A DNA stretch of 64,000 nt from Microglena sp. YARC (taxonomy: Eukaryota > Chlorophyta > Chlorophyceae > Chlamydomonadales > Chlamydomonadaceae), in contig CM039465.1 in NCBI GenBank assembly GCA_022414725.1, forward strand, positions 42,862,397 through 42,926,396. The letters run 5' to 3'. Both the position numbers and the translations under genes were made by a program. The stretch's first letter is position 1; each line of letters starts with the position of its first letter. Positions 28,931 through 39,800 of the stretch are shown piece after piece. Under the pieces are notes generated by a model, which had not been told where the DNA came from, ran no database searches, and saw nothing but the letters and a program-made list of their open reading frames with translations.

Positions 28931-29500
28931 TGTCATTGACTATTGTTCTGGTTGAAAGTTTGTGGTGGGTACCTTGCACTGAAGCCTAAGATTTGAAGGA
29001 ATTAGATGTGATGATGAGTTTCGGGTCGGCATTGTTAGAGGGTCGTGTCCTGATTTTTTTTCCGATAATCAGCCTTTCCTCTGGAAGGCCGAGGGTTTCC
29101 GTGGGGCTTCAGCTTTCTCTGGACCCCGAGGGTCCGGGGATTAGTTGTCCTTCTGGAGTCAATCAGGGGTCTCGGGCTTGGCTTGCCTCTGGATCTACGA
29201 GGGGCCCAGGGTTTTGACTTTGCTCTGGACCGCCACAGGGTGCGGGTGCTTTTTGCTTCCTCTGGACCAGGGTCCGGGTTCTGTTTCTCTCATACGACGA
29301 GGGTTCCTTTAATCCGACTGCACCCACGTCTATGGCGTTATCAGATTCTAACCTCGAGGGTATCTTCATTGGTCAAATTGGCAGCGGTTTTGCGCACACT
29401 TGAAGACAAAGGAAAACTGCCTTTGTAGTGAAAAGAAGCGCAAAAATTCGCTTGCAGGCGCTCTGGCAAATCGCTCGTTTTACATTAGGGATGCTCATTG
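28931..29500. repeat. Degenerate CTCTGGACC...GAGGGTCCGGG repeat and flanks
   Basis: Between 29078 and 29300 a loose unit of 45-60 bp with CTCTGGA, CCAGGGTCCGGG and TTTC recurs about five times. The rest is unremarkable. No gene supported. Confidence 0.55.
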
Positions 29501-29669
29501 CAGGGTACTCTCAATAGCGCGATCGAGGTGCCGCGCTGATTTTTTCACCCCTGTGGTGTGCAGGCGCGCCTTTGCGCTTTTTTGCACTACAAAGCGTGAT
29601 CAATTTCTGAAGTTTGTATAGCGCTTTAATAAGCGCTGATCAGGCTATTTGACAAAAGAGATACTTATA
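29501..29669 (+). mobile_element. hAT-like MITE M1, copy 2 (decayed)
   Basis: Starts CAGGGTACTCTC and carries the same GCGC-rich interior order as the other copies (TTTTTGCACTACAAAGCG, AGCGCTGATCAGGCTATTTGAC). The right end has decayed to AGATACTTATAG and no target duplication is visible. Confidence 0.65.
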
Positions 29670-29869
29670 GTGCGGCTAAGCGTTTCCGATGCTCATATAC
29701 AAGCATGGTAGTCAGATAGAAGAGGAGGAAAGAGTACATCAGGGTATGGCGTGCTGGTGCGTGCGGCCTAGTTTGGTAGCGGCAACTTACAGTGGGACGC
29801 ATCAGGGCGGGAAGGGCCTGTGCGCTGTCTAAGTCGCTTAGTGAGGAGGCCGTGAGAACGGTCAATATA

Positions 29870-30000
29870 CACTAAGCGTTGCAGGTCGTTGTCGATCCGG
29901 ATTGGTGGCTTGTCCCGTTGTTGAGGTTTTGAAGACGCTCCTACTGCGTACGACGGTTTCCTTGATATCCATTATTTTGCATCAGACCCACGCAGGCGTT
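29870..30000 (+). mobile_element. tRNA-derived SINE, copy 3 (body only)
   Basis: Begins TAAGCGTTGCAGGTCGTTGT and follows the SINE body through TTGGTGGCTTGTCCCGTTG, TGCGTACGACGGTTTCCTTG to CATCAGACCCACGCAGGCG. The tRNA-like head is absent, so it is truncated or recombined. Confidence 0.68.
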
Positions 30001-31039
30001 ATTAGTAGATGCAGTAAGAACGAAATCTATATCCTGGATGGTGTTTGCAATTGCCACCTAGGCTGCTGATTCCTCGATATGGATGGGACGTCTGCATGGG
30101 AGGGGGAAGCCTACTCCATGTTGCGCAAGCATCCCACAAGCCAGATTTCTTATATACCACTACACCTCACCCTATATCCTACACAACCTAAACCTAAACT
30201 AAACACCGAGGAGGATCTGGCTTGTTGGGAATGCTAGCTCATGGAGAGGTAAAGCTTTCCCCGACGTCTGCATGCCATGCCTGGATCGATCGCTGGGTGG
30301 CAGACCTGCGTTCGTCATAGTTGGACCATCCGTCTTGAATGAGCCTTGTCGACCTGACTTTGGAGTTTGGGAAGTTCGCTGTGGACTATAGTTTGCTCTT
30401 TCATTGGTGGTCTTCGGTATTTCGGAGTTTGGATTCATGATAATGATCAATAATAATTAATCAATTAATATATATTCTTTCTTATAAGGGTTTTGTATGA
30501 TTGAATGCTTAGATCGCATGCTGAGTTTTGTTTTAAAACAACTCTTTGGCCCAATTTCTCAGTTCATGGAAATCATCTGAGAACGATATGGTGCTTCTAT
30601 ATGTGGGTGCCGCTATGGAATAATGTGAAAGATTGGTGCATCGAACGTCCAGATTGTGGAAGTTTTGGGAAGATATGAGCAGTTTACAACAACGAAGGGT
30701 CGGAATTTAGGTGAGGTTGACTAGATTCTTTTAGACAAGTAGTTTTCATTTCTGATAAAAGTTACACTAAGGGGTTTAGGAAATAGGCATTTGCAGGCTT
30801 CAATCATTGTCAGGTAACTTGTATTTGCATAAGTTAAGGGACTGCTGCTGGACTTGAGTCAGGGCGCGAGAGTTTCCGTTAGCGATTTTCAAATGGGGCC
30901 TCCTTTTGGTAGCAGGTGCAGTACATATAAATGTATTTTAGGTGTATGAGCTTGGCACTGAAAGGCTTTATATGGGATGTTGATTCCATGTTTCATTTAG
31001 TTTTATGGGTTTGGAATCACGATCTATTTTGATTGCTTT
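30001..31039. other. Non-coding, no recognised feature
   Basis: Mixed AT-leaning sequence up to the gap. Short open frames only, none with recognisable content. CCTAAACCTAAACTAAAC at 30188 is a small repeat. Confidence 0.5.
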
Positions 31040-32039
31040 NNNNNNNNNNNNNNNNNNNNNNNNNNNNNNNNNNNNNNNNNNNNNNNNNNNNNNNNNNNNN
31101 NNNNNNNNNNNNNNNNNNNNNNNNNNNNNNNNNNNNNNNNNNNNNNNNNNNNNNNNNNNNNNNNNNNNNNNNNNNNNNNNNNNNNNNNNNNNNNNNNNNN
31201 NNNNNNNNNNNNNNNNNNNNNNNNNNNNNNNNNNNNNNNNNNNNNNNNNNNNNNNNNNNNNNNNNNNNNNNNNNNNNNNNNNNNNNNNNNNNNNNNNNNN
31301 NNNNNNNNNNNNNNNNNNNNNNNNNNNNNNNNNNNNNNNNNNNNNNNNNNNNNNNNNNNNNNNNNNNNNNNNNNNNNNNNNNNNNNNNNNNNNNNNNNNN
31401 NNNNNNNNNNNNNNNNNNNNNNNNNNNNNNNNNNNNNNNNNNNNNNNNNNNNNNNNNNNNNNNNNNNNNNNNNNNNNNNNNNNNNNNNNNNNNNNNNNNN
31501 NNNNNNNNNNNNNNNNNNNNNNNNNNNNNNNNNNNNNNNNNNNNNNNNNNNNNNNNNNNNNNNNNNNNNNNNNNNNNNNNNNNNNNNNNNNNNNNNNNNN
31601 NNNNNNNNNNNNNNNNNNNNNNNNNNNNNNNNNNNNNNNNNNNNNNNNNNNNNNNNNNNNNNNNNNNNNNNNNNNNNNNNNNNNNNNNNNNNNNNNNNNN
31701 NNNNNNNNNNNNNNNNNNNNNNNNNNNNNNNNNNNNNNNNNNNNNNNNNNNNNNNNNNNNNNNNNNNNNNNNNNNNNNNNNNNNNNNNNNNNNNNNNNNN
31801 NNNNNNNNNNNNNNNNNNNNNNNNNNNNNNNNNNNNNNNNNNNNNNNNNNNNNNNNNNNNNNNNNNNNNNNNNNNNNNNNNNNNNNNNNNNNNNNNNNNN
31901 NNNNNNNNNNNNNNNNNNNNNNNNNNNNNNNNNNNNNNNNNNNNNNNNNNNNNNNNNNNNNNNNNNNNNNNNNNNNNNNNNNNNNNNNNNNNNNNNNNNN
32001 NNNNNNNNNNNNNNNNNNNNNNNNNNNNNNNNNNNNNNN
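31040..32039. other. Assembly gap of exactly 1000 N
   Basis: 1000 ambiguous bases, a round number that marks an unsized scaffold gap. The 5' exons of NDUFV1 may lie in it. Confidence 0.99.
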
Positions 32040-32089
32040 ACCGTGTCGCCCTACACTCGCAGGGGCAAGGCCCATCACCCTGAGTGCAT

Positions 32090-32815
32090 AGCCTCCTTTC
32101 CTGCTTGTCGCGTCGGCGCGTCTATGGCTGTCCCCTCCACCGTCACCGGTGTAGACCTGTCGAGGACCACGCAGAGTGGTCTTGGTGTTTACTGTGTGCG
32201 CCCTCCACACAAATTTGCAACGCAAGTCGAGAGAACTGTAGCCCCCCAGAATCATGCACACAGCCGGATCACCGACCGACCGTAAAGCTTACCAGCACCC
32301 GCCAGGCAGCAAACCGACTCAAGCCCCCTTTCCCTGCTGGCGTCGGCCTCTGGAGGGCGGTCAGGCCACCCGTTCCACCCGTGGTACGCCCGAACTGAAG
32401 TCTAGAAGCGTGTTCGTTGCGCTGGGCCAAAACATGCGCGCACAAACTCCCCCATCCCCAACACACCCAGCACTCAGCCACACTTGACTCAGACCCAGCT
32501 TGGGCAGGGTCAAGCCCACGACACTCAAGCCCCCTTCGACAGGTCTGGCGTCGGCCTCAGTATGGCATGTCCCTCAGGAGTCACCTGTATGGTTCGCTAG
32601 AGCCGTCTGGCCGGTGTTCCCGTGGTGTCACCATCCATGCTGCCACAAACTCTCCCACGTCAGCGCGACTGTCCGTCTACCCACCCGCCTTACCCACTCG
32701 CAGGCAAGCCCGTCTCAAGCCCTCCTTCTTCCCTGCTGGGGCGTCAAGCCTCTACGGGGTGAGCCCCCAACGGTGCTCACCCAACGTCGAGACCCCTGGC
32801 CGTCTGCCTACACCA
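32090..32815 (+). repeat. Decayed upstream copies of the NDUFV1 exon at 32885
   Basis: Four copies of the exon's start lie near 32095, 32318, 32528 and 32718, with a period near 190-220 bp. Each has CTCAAGCCCCCTTTCCCTGC, GGCGTCGGCCTCTA and, in some, GTCACC..CGTCGAGACC, which would encode a PPFPAG-VG-YGCP-TVTNVET-like stretch. All have indels or substitutions that break the frame. They are read as echoes of the acceptor edge of the next exon. Confidence 0.7.
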
Positions 32816-32884
32816 ACCATCTGACCCCTCCCCCTGCCCAGCAAACCCCGCACCCCCTGTCCACTCTGCACACGCGCAAGCCCG

Positions 32885-33145
32885 CCGCTCCAAGCCCCCT
32901 TCCTGCACGGCGTCGAGCGTGCCTCTACGGCTGCCCCTCACTGTCACCAACGTCGAGACCCTGACTGGCCGTTGCACCCACATCTGCGCACGCGGCCCCC
33001 CTCTGGTTCTCCTCTCTTTCGGCGCAAAGAACACGCTGGCACACCAAACTCTTCTGCATTAGTGGTCATGTCAACCGACCACTGCACTGTGGAGGAGGAG
33101 ATGAGCATACCCCTGAGGAGCTGCTGAGAGGCAAATTGTGGTGAG
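32885..33145 (+). pseudogene. NDUFV1 internal exon (frame broken by small indels)
   Basis: Pieced over changing frames, the segment encodes in order the NDUFV1 stretch KPPF-AGV-YGCP, TVTNVET, APT-CARG, FGAKNT, TKLFCISGHVN, CTVEEEMSI and LKELLERHCGG, followed by GTGAGT. NDUFV1 is the FMN- and NADH-binding 51-kDa subunit of mitochondrial complex I. At least three single-base or small indels interrupt the frame, for example an extra A in CGACCACTGCACTGTGG. Either this exon is damaged, or the consensus next to the gap carries uncorrected long-read indels. The intact terminal exon argues for a live gene and for sequence errors. Confidence 0.6.
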
Positions 33146-33439
33146 TGCTCAGCAGGGGAGCGCCCCCTCCCCCCACACCCACACAACAAAGACACACACC
33201 ACACACACCACATATAAGCTTACTTTTGACCGCCTGTTTAAGCACGCAATGGCTTGCCTGAGAGCAAAAAGTTTAGACCTAAATTGCCCGACCAAAGCTG
33301 TAAAACGCTTTCCTTGGAGGAGGCCTAAAACCATTAAGCAACCTAAGGAGAAACATTGGGTGCAAGGGGGGATCGAGTATGTGTGTAGGGGGGTGGCCTG
33401 GCATTTGTGGGGTGGGGTGGGGTGTGGAGCGTACATTTT

Positions 33440-34110
33440 CTTTCTGGCATTAGTGGTCATAGTCAACACGGAATCTGTACTAGTGGAGGAGCTTATGAGA
33501 TACCCTTGAAGGAGCTGGCCTGAGGAGAGGCAACTGCCGTGGTACAAGGGGGGATGGAAGCAGTGTGGAGTGGGGTGGCTAGTGTTTTGAGGGTTGGGGG
33601 GATGAAGAGGGTGGAGGGAAATTATTTCTTTTGCATTAGTGGTCCATGTCAACGGAGCTCTGTACTGTGGAGGAGGTTTTGAAGCAATACCCTTGAGAAG
33701 GAGCTCCTGAAGGTAGCTGCGGAGAGGCATCTGTGGATGAGTAAAAGGGGGGGTGGAGCTTGAGTTGGTGGGATGGGTGGCAAGTGTTTGTGGGGTAGTG
33801 GGGATTATCTCTTCTGCATTAGTGGTTGTGTCTACCGACCCTGCACTGAGGAGAGAGGAGATGAGCATACCTGAAGGAGCTGCTGGACGAGGCATTTTTT
33901 CTGGGCGGTGGGTAAAGGGGGGTGGAGCTTCGAAAGTCTGGTGGGACGGGTGGCTAGTGTTTTGTGGGGTGGGCATGGGGTGTACCTTCTATTCTGCATT
34001 TAGTGGTCACGGTCAACGCGACCCCTGCACTGTGGAGGAGGAGATGAGCATAGAGACCCCTGAAGGAGCTGCTGGAGAGGCACTGTGGTGGGTACAAGGG
34101 GGATGGAGCA
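33440..34110 (+). repeat. Downstream copies of the NDUFV1 exon end
   Basis: Four copies of TTCTGCATTAGTGGTCA...TGTGGAGGAGGAGATGAGCA then CCTGAAGGAGCTGCTGGAGA and GGCACTGTGG lie near 33446, 33630, 33812 and 33988, with G-rich spacers (GGGGTGGGGTGG). The last is the best preserved. All have frame breaks relative to NDUFV1. Confidence 0.75.
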
Positions 34111-34261
34111 GTGTGGGGTGGCTAGTGGTTGTGGTTGGGGCCAGAGAGGTGTTTTGCCCCACCGCTTCATACGTAGCCAATCGCTACTTTTGACGTCCCT
34201 ATTGGCCCAGTTGCCGCTATATACACACACACACAGAGCACACACGCGACAAAACCTGAAC

Positions 34262-34560
34262 TCAAGATAGACACCCCAACCCCGTACCACATGTAGTTGG
34301 AGTTCGCGGTGGTCTGCGGACAGACCTCTGGCCGTCATCCCAGGTGGATCCTCTGTCCCTATGCTGCCCAAGCCCCCCACCCCCCCCCCCCCCCCCCCCC
34401 CCCCCAACACACACACACACACATACAAAAACCCTGAGCTTGAACTCTGAACCTTGAACCCATGTAAGGTGGAGTTCGCCACCCCCCCCCCCCCCCACAC
34501 ACACACACACATACACACACACACGAACCTGAACTCTGAACTCTGAACCCATGTAGGTGG
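34262..34560 (+). repeat. Upstream copy of the next NDUFV1 exon start, with poly-C
   Basis: TAGTTGGAGTTCGCGGTGGT to GTCATCCCAGGTGGATCCTC and CCTATGCTGCCCAAG (34293-34372) duplicates the start of the exon at 34550. It is followed by a run of about 25 C, then ACACAC and a second short copy of the leading text (34436-34465, again with poly-C). Confidence 0.7.
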
Positions 34561-34727
34561 AGTTCGCGGTGGTTGGGACCAACCTGCTTGGGCCGTCATC
34601 CCAGGTGGATCTCTGTCTCCTATGCTGCGCCAACCAAGCACGTGTGCGACAGCAGTTTCTTATGGACTTCGAGCTTGAAGGAGCAGACCAGTGGTCTGGG
34701 TACCGCTGCTGTCATTGTTATGGTGGT
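34552..34727 (+). pseudogene. NDUFV1 penultimate exon (frame broken)
   Basis: Encodes over shifting frames GVRGGW, AVIPGGS, PML, KHVCDS and then in one frame SLKEQTSGLGTAAVIVM, directly before GTGGTG. This is the NDUFV1 segment that precedes the terminal iron-sulfur domain. Several one-base indels are needed to read it. A further copy of its end (GGTCCGGTGCCGCTGCTGTG) lies at 34858. Confidence 0.6.
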
Positions 34728-34729
34728 GT

Positions 34730-35516
34730 TGTGTTGTGTGTGTGTGTTTGGGGGGAGGAGGGGGGGGGGAGCAAACATACCAGCGGGTACAGTGTAGTCA
34801 TTGTCACATGGTGTGTGGTTGGGTGGGCGGGTGGGGCCGGGGGGAGCAGACGCATTGGTCCGGTGCCGCTGCTGTGTCCTTGTCATGGTGTGGGTGTTGA
34901 TTGTGGTGGTGGTGAGGTGGGTGTTGATAGTGATGGAGTCGTGGGGGAGGGGAAGGGGGGGATGGGTACCACTGCCAATTTTCGCCCCTCCCCCCCCCCC
35001 CCGCCCCCCCCCTTCCCCACACACACAAACCTCACCCGAACCAAACAAGTCCACTGACCTGACTGACTGACGCCGTGCCCGTCTCTCCTACTTCTACAAG
35101 TACGAGAGTGCCGTCATGCTTCCCCCCCTCCCCCTTACCGCCACCCTCTTACACACCATCATCCCCCCCCTCCCCCACCCCTCCCCCCCCCCCCCCCCCT
35201 CCTCGCCGCACACACACACACACACACACATCCTCTCACCACATTCCCACACCCACCCCCTCCCCTCGCACAGGACAAGTCCGCTGACCCTGATTGACTC
35301 CATCGCCGCCTCTCCTACTTCTGCGAGCACGAGAGTGCAGCTATTCTCGCCGGACCCACCACCCCACCCACACACACACACGCACGCACACACAATCCTC
35401 TCACTCATCTCCACCCACCCCTCCCCTCGCACAGGACACAGTCGACCGACCTGATTGACGCATCGGAGCCCGTCTCTCCTACTTCAAAGCACGATAGTGC
35501 AGCCATTACCCAGCCC

Positions 35517-35547
<31 letters not shown>

Positions 35548-35737
35548 ACACACACACACAACCCCAACCACATGCCACACACACAACACACACACACCAA
35601 TCCTCTCACCATTCCCACCGACCACCCTCCCCCTCGCACAGGACAAGTCGACCGACCTGAGCGCGTGAGTTGACTCCATCGCCCGCCTCTCCTACTTCAG
35701 CAAGCACCGAGAAGTGCAGCCATTCTCGGACCCCCCC

Positions 35738-35768
<31 letters not shown>

Positions 35769-35822
35769 ACACACGCACGCACACACAATCCTCTCACTCA
35801 TTCCCACCCTCCCCTCGCACAG
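34730..35822 (+). repeat. NDUFV1 last intron: copies of the terminal exon start
   Basis: Four copies of the terminal exon's first 75 bp precede the true one: near 35046, 35274, 35435 and 35642. Three keep CTCGCACAGGACA, that is, the acceptor. Each reads like GACAAGTCGACCGACCTGAT then GTCTCTCCTACTTC and AGCACGAGAGTGCAGC before running into poly-C and ACACAC blocks. Spacing is about 160-210 bp. All have substitutions or indels that spoil the frame. Confidence 0.85.
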
Positions 35823-36137
35823 GACAAGTCGACCGACCTGATTGACGCCATCGCCCGTCTCTCCTACTTCTACAAGCACGAGAGCTGCGGACAGTGCACC
35901 CCCTGTCGCGAGGGCACCGGCTGGCTGTACGACATCATGTCCCGTATGAGGAGTGGAGACGCCAGGCTGGAGGAGATTGACATGCTGTGGGAGGTGACTA
36001 AGCAGATCGAGGGCCACACCATCTGCGCCCTGGGTGATGCTGCCGCCTGGCCTGTCCAGGGCCTGATTAGGCACTTCCGCCACGAGATGGAGGACCGCAT
36101 CAAGAATGCCAAGGTGGGCGCTATCTCTGCCCACTAA
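35823..36137 (+). CDS. NADH:ubiquinone oxidoreductase 51-kDa subunit (NDUFV1), terminal exon
   Basis: 104 codons to TAA, after CTCGCACAG. Contains [20 protein letters not shown], whose three cysteines, with the later HTICALG cysteine, bind the N3 [4Fe-4S] cluster of complex I. Then [17 protein letters not shown], the usual C-terminus, and a short extra tail [11 protein letters not shown]. The protein passes electrons from NADH via FMN into complex I in the mitochondrial matrix arm. The frame is clean, unlike the exons nearer the gap. The phrase GCCCTGGGTGAT...GTCCAGGGCCTGATTAGG is repeated at 36189-36236, just past the stop, as a downstream echo. Confidence 0.93.
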   Translation, partial: DKSTDLIDAIARLSYFYKHESCGQCTPCREGTGWLYDIMSRMRSGDARLEEIDMLWEVTKQIEGHTICALGDAAAWPVQGLIRHFRHEMEDRIKNAKVGAISAH

Positions 36138-36488
36138 GGTGGGGGCAGGTGGCCTCTCACCACCCACCACCACCACCTCCACACAATCTGCGCCCTGGGT
36201 GATCCCGCCACCTGGCCTGTCCAGGGCCTGATTAGGCCTGCGTCTGGATCGGAAAGGTGCCTAGAAGCCGCTGCTCGTAGTTGAAAAGGAGACTTGTGTG
36301 CTGCACAGCCCAGTCATCTGGATGGGCTCCAAGAGTGGCGTGGCTTGGTGTGGAGGTGGCTAGGTTTGATTCCCTCAAAAGATGTCTTACCATCCCCTTA
36401 AGCTTGCTCTCTTTAGTTGCTAGTGACCTCCTGGGTTAGACCTGCTCAGCAAATATCAAACATTTATCCTAGCTTTGTTAGCACTTGT
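36138..36488 (+). other. NDUFV1 3' flank
   Basis: Includes a 48-bp copy of the terminal exon (36189-36236, TGCGCCCTGGGTGATCCCGC onward) and a solitary FB-1 arm fragment (GGTGCCTAGAAGCCGCTGCT at 36256). No other gene seen. Confidence 0.6.
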
Positions 36489-36620
36489 TACAGGGCCCCT
36501 GTCGGTAAAACGAATGTTTGGGGTTCAGTTCATCAATGCCTTTTCTTTTTAAGCCCTTCCTACCACGGTTGGGCAAGTCCCGTTAGCCTATTTGGTCTAC
36601 CCCTGGACTGTAAAAAACAT
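36489..36620 (+). mobile_element. 5'-truncated LINE-A copy, degraded tail
   Basis: From CAGGGCCCCTGTCGG through GGGGTTCAGTTCATCAATGC and GGTTGGGCAAGTCCCGTTAG to CCCCTGGACTGT. The tail is only AAAAAACATATGTA, so the CATA repeat is nearly gone. The oldest-looking LINE-A copy. Confidence 0.7.
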
Positions 36621-36744
36621 ATGTAGCACGTGTTCCATGTGTGAGCGTGGATAATGGTCGGGTTGCCGTGGGTGAAGATTACCATGGCAGGTGAAGCAGG
36701 GGTAGGAGGCTAATGCACACAAAAAGGGTTTTAGGTCCAAAGCT

Positions 36745-36935
36745 TTTCTTTTCAGCTACGAGCAGCAGCTTCTCAGTAGCTCCTTGAGCCAGCCACTGGG
36801 CTAAGCCCCAAGATCCGAACAGTATTGGACATATGATTATTCAGCTTCTAGATGCACTCTGTTGCTATAGGGTTAACTGTGCAGCAAGCCAGGGGAGCTG
36901 CCTATAATCTGCTGTTGGTAGCGGAAAAGATAAGC
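36745..36935. mobile_element. Foldback element FB-1, copy 2
   Basis: Left arm CTTTTCAGCTACGAGCAGCA then GCTTCTCAGTAGCTCC; right arm GGGGAGCTGCCTATAATCTG then TTGGTAGCGGAAAAG. The interior starts CCAGCCACTGGGCTAAGCCC, matching copy 1 at 2318-2512. Single arms related to these occur at 36256, 39836, 40394 and 40548. Confidence 0.65.
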
Positions 36936-37027
36936 TATGGTTACTTCACCTCGTTATAACTTGAACTTGGTTACATGGGTCGGTCTTTGGCAGTAACACA
37001 GTCAGGTAGTGGTAACGCCTAGTGGGG

Positions 37028-37215
37028 CGTGGTATTAAGGGAACCCTTCGTACGCGGATAGAGAGCGGTCTTCCACCTCAACTGGACGAGCTACCATCGC
37101 AGTTAACAACGACCTGCAACGCTTAGGGTGACCGTAGGGGGAATTGAACCCCCGACCATACATCCTCATAGCGACTTGGTGTACCACTACACCAATTGAT
37201 TCGCTGAAAGGCGCT
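37028..37215 (-). mobile_element. tRNA-derived SINE, copy 2 (best tRNA head)
   Basis: On the minus strand: CGAATCAATTGGTGTAGTGG, TACACCAAGTCGC, then GGGGGTTCAATTCCCCCTAC, a consensus B box (GGTTCAATTCC) within a T-arm that can pair. The SINE body follows: GCGTTGCAGGTCGTTGTTAA, GCTCGTCCAGTTGAGGTGG, to TTAATACCACGCC. An alternative reading as a functional tRNA is weakened by poor acceptor and anticodon stems and the attached body. Confidence 0.8.
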
Positions 37216-38995
37216 GTAACACATTCAAATAATATAGCTTGTTTTGTATCACATGGTCTAGCAGCCTTGAGGTAGCTCACCGTCACTCGAGTCCGACTTT
37301 AGGGCGGTGTTGTTTCACTGCTAGGACATGAGCCCCTTGTAATCTTTCTTCTTTTCACCGTCTACTAGCAGAGTAAAACATGGGTAGCAAGTACACCACA
37401 CTCCACAGTTCAAGACAGATACAAGACGTAAGTACATGGCTACAGATAGTTTACAGAATTCAATTCAACTAGGCAGGCCAAGCTTCCTATGGACGTGTCG
37501 TAGCTCTCGTAATCTCATGCTCGTGTTTGCCAACCTAGAGCTACCAGACTACTTGTCTTACTTTTTTTTATTGCTACATGGCTTTTCAGCCAGCTATGGG
37601 CTGCTTACCTTCTTCCAATTCCCCCAGTGCGAGACCCACAGAAACCAGGGAGAATACCAGTCTCCCATACCAGGATGCTTTAAGACCCTTACATTTGGAT
37701 TCGTCAGCATTTCTATATTAAAGTGACTCTCCCAACCTCGACTTCCACAGATAATGCTCACCGTCTTCTAGGTATAAACGCCGTATCCCCATGCTTGAGA
37801 TTTAACTTGGTTACATAACATAGCTCCAGCCAGCAATTTGGCTGCTCCTCGTCTTCGGTTGAAAAAAAATATATAACGAGGGAAATGTACACGCGAGCAA
37901 ATCATTTTTCCAATGCGCCCCCATGCCATACCCACCCACCAGGGAGCACTCAGCCGATTCAAAGCAACTAATTAGATGAGTCCAGAGATAACAAGAAGAT
38001 TTGCTGCACTATTGTTCAGCCAGCCAACTCTGGGCTGCTCGCCGTCTTCCAAGGGGGGGCGCACCCCCCGGGCGCACCCGGGGGCGCATCCCTAAGCAAT
38101 GACTGGGATAAGCACTGAGTCAAGAGCAAATAGAAGGCTTGTCGCACGGTCGTTCGGCCAACTCTAGGCTGGTCGCCGTCATCTGTGCGATACCCACGGT
38201 AATCAGGGAGCGCACTAGGCCGCACTAGGCGGATTTCAAGGCATGATTGCGGGATGAGTGCAGCGAGAAGAAACCGATCTGCACAAATCCGTACAAATCC
38301 GATTGTTGTTGCTTCAGCTTCCTTGGCTGTTTTCATCGCCCCCGCCGACCCAACGAAATGCAGTTATCCAGTACCGATTCGTCCAATTGGTGACATACTT
38401 CGCAAAACAATGCCGAGGTCAGACAGGGACACCGCATGCGCACAGCCCAGTTTAGTATCAAGGCGAGGAGGGTTCAGATGGGGGGCGATGTAGTCAGCTT
38501 GCGGTTGTAAACAGACCGCGACATTTCTATCATATTCGATACTCAACCTTAGAGGCCGCCCCTGTGCCTCGTGCTCATGCCTCCACCGAAATCACGGGAT
38601 CGGGGAAATCACTTCCTCGAACTGCTCTGCTGTAGCGCGCACTAGGGCCAGGACGAGAAAGCAAGCTTTTCTGTCAGAACAGATGCGCGAATAACTCTGA
38701 ATTCGCAAAACTGGGGGGGAAATGGTTTCAGACGAGGTTTCCCGAGTTTTTTTCCACCGCGGCGATGGAACAGGCTGGCAAGGCTGAACTACCTCCTGGC
38801 CGGCAAGTTTCGTGCAAGTTCGTGCAAGTTTCGTGCAGTTCGTGCGTGTCGGAGGTTTACCCAAGCCCTGGTTCCGAGTGCTTAGCGTTTCGCAGGATGT
38901 CATCATAACTGTGAAACGTGATAAGACGCCCCTTCGTTCCCCACGTGACGGGTGCCGCACCGGGGGACTTAGAATTGGGAGACGGTGAGCAGCAC
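37216..38995. repeat. Non-coding region with four diverged CTGCTCGCCGTCTTCC units
   Basis: Text like CAGCCAACTCTGGGCTGCTC then GCCGTCTTCC and ACCCACGGTAATCAGGGAGC recurs near 37590, 37832, 38020 and 38155 with a loose period of about 150-240 bp. A TTCGTGCAAGTTCGTGCAAG triplet lies at 38808-38850. I see no gene. Confidence 0.5.
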
Positions 38996-39180
38996 AGAGT
39001 TGGCTGACAAGTCCGAAGAGGGCGTTTACACGAGCCGGTTATCTCGGCCAGTTAAGTTGGCGAGATAACCAAATAGTTAGCGCCACTTATGCCCGAAACC
39101 TCAACGAACGCAAACTTAACCAGTTTCTGTTTACACGTGGATTTGCGCTCGCAGTTTGCGTTCGGTCAGGTTGGTCGTGT
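38996..39180. repeat. GCGTTTACACGA-type repeat, copy 1
   Basis: GAGGGCGTTTACACGAGCCG then GTTATCTCGGCCAGTTAA matches the reverse complement of 42310-42362. A second TTTACACG follows at 39130. Related to the short inverted-repeat element at 42272-42355. Confidence 0.55.
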
Positions 39181-39800
39181 ACTTCTGGATAGCCTCGTGA
39201 TTTTTTGAATATTGGGGTGACAGAACGAGCTATTTTCGGGCCTTGCTCCCCAGCACGAACCGTGCTGTGAAGCAAGCGACTTCGAGGCTCCGCAGCGCTC
39301 CGCAGCGGTAATGGAATTGCTGGGTGAGATCTGGCAGCTGATCATCAACATCTGCTCGGCCAATACCTTCTTGCTTGCTGCTCTAGAAAATTCGAATCTG
39401 CAGAAATTGACGAACTGAACTGGAGCTAGCGTAGCCGATATATCTCACAGCTCGGAAGCCAAACGAACTTAACGAACCACTAACCTTAACCTTTAACCCG
39501 TAACTAGGGGTGCCCCCCCCCCCCCCCCTTTTTTTTGTGGTCGGCCCTAGTGAAAGCAAACAGGCTGGCCCCCTCAACCACACGCCTCGTAACAAGGCGT
39601 ACTATTTATTTATGAATTTATTGCGCCATATGCTTGGTTTGATTAAAGCGAGCGTCTAAGCAGGTTAATAGGGTTATATATAAACCTCTCTATTAGTCTC
39701 TCTTCCTGGATTCTTCCTAACAAAAAAACATGCACCAGGATTGCACCCAAGACGAATTTCATGAGTGTTGGTGATGAAAACTTCTGCATGCTCTGTCACT
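39181..39800. other. Non-coding, no recognised feature
   Basis: Contains a C-run/T-run junction at 39513-39535. Short open frames only. Confidence 0.5.

Noticed and set aside
31005..32285. Frames running through the N gap
   Set aside because: Ambiguous bases contain no stops. The frames have no meaning.
37080..37205. Functional tRNA gene on the minus strand
   Set aside because: The A and B boxes are good, but acceptor and anticodon stems do not form convincingly and a SINE body follows. The same unit occurs at 28731.
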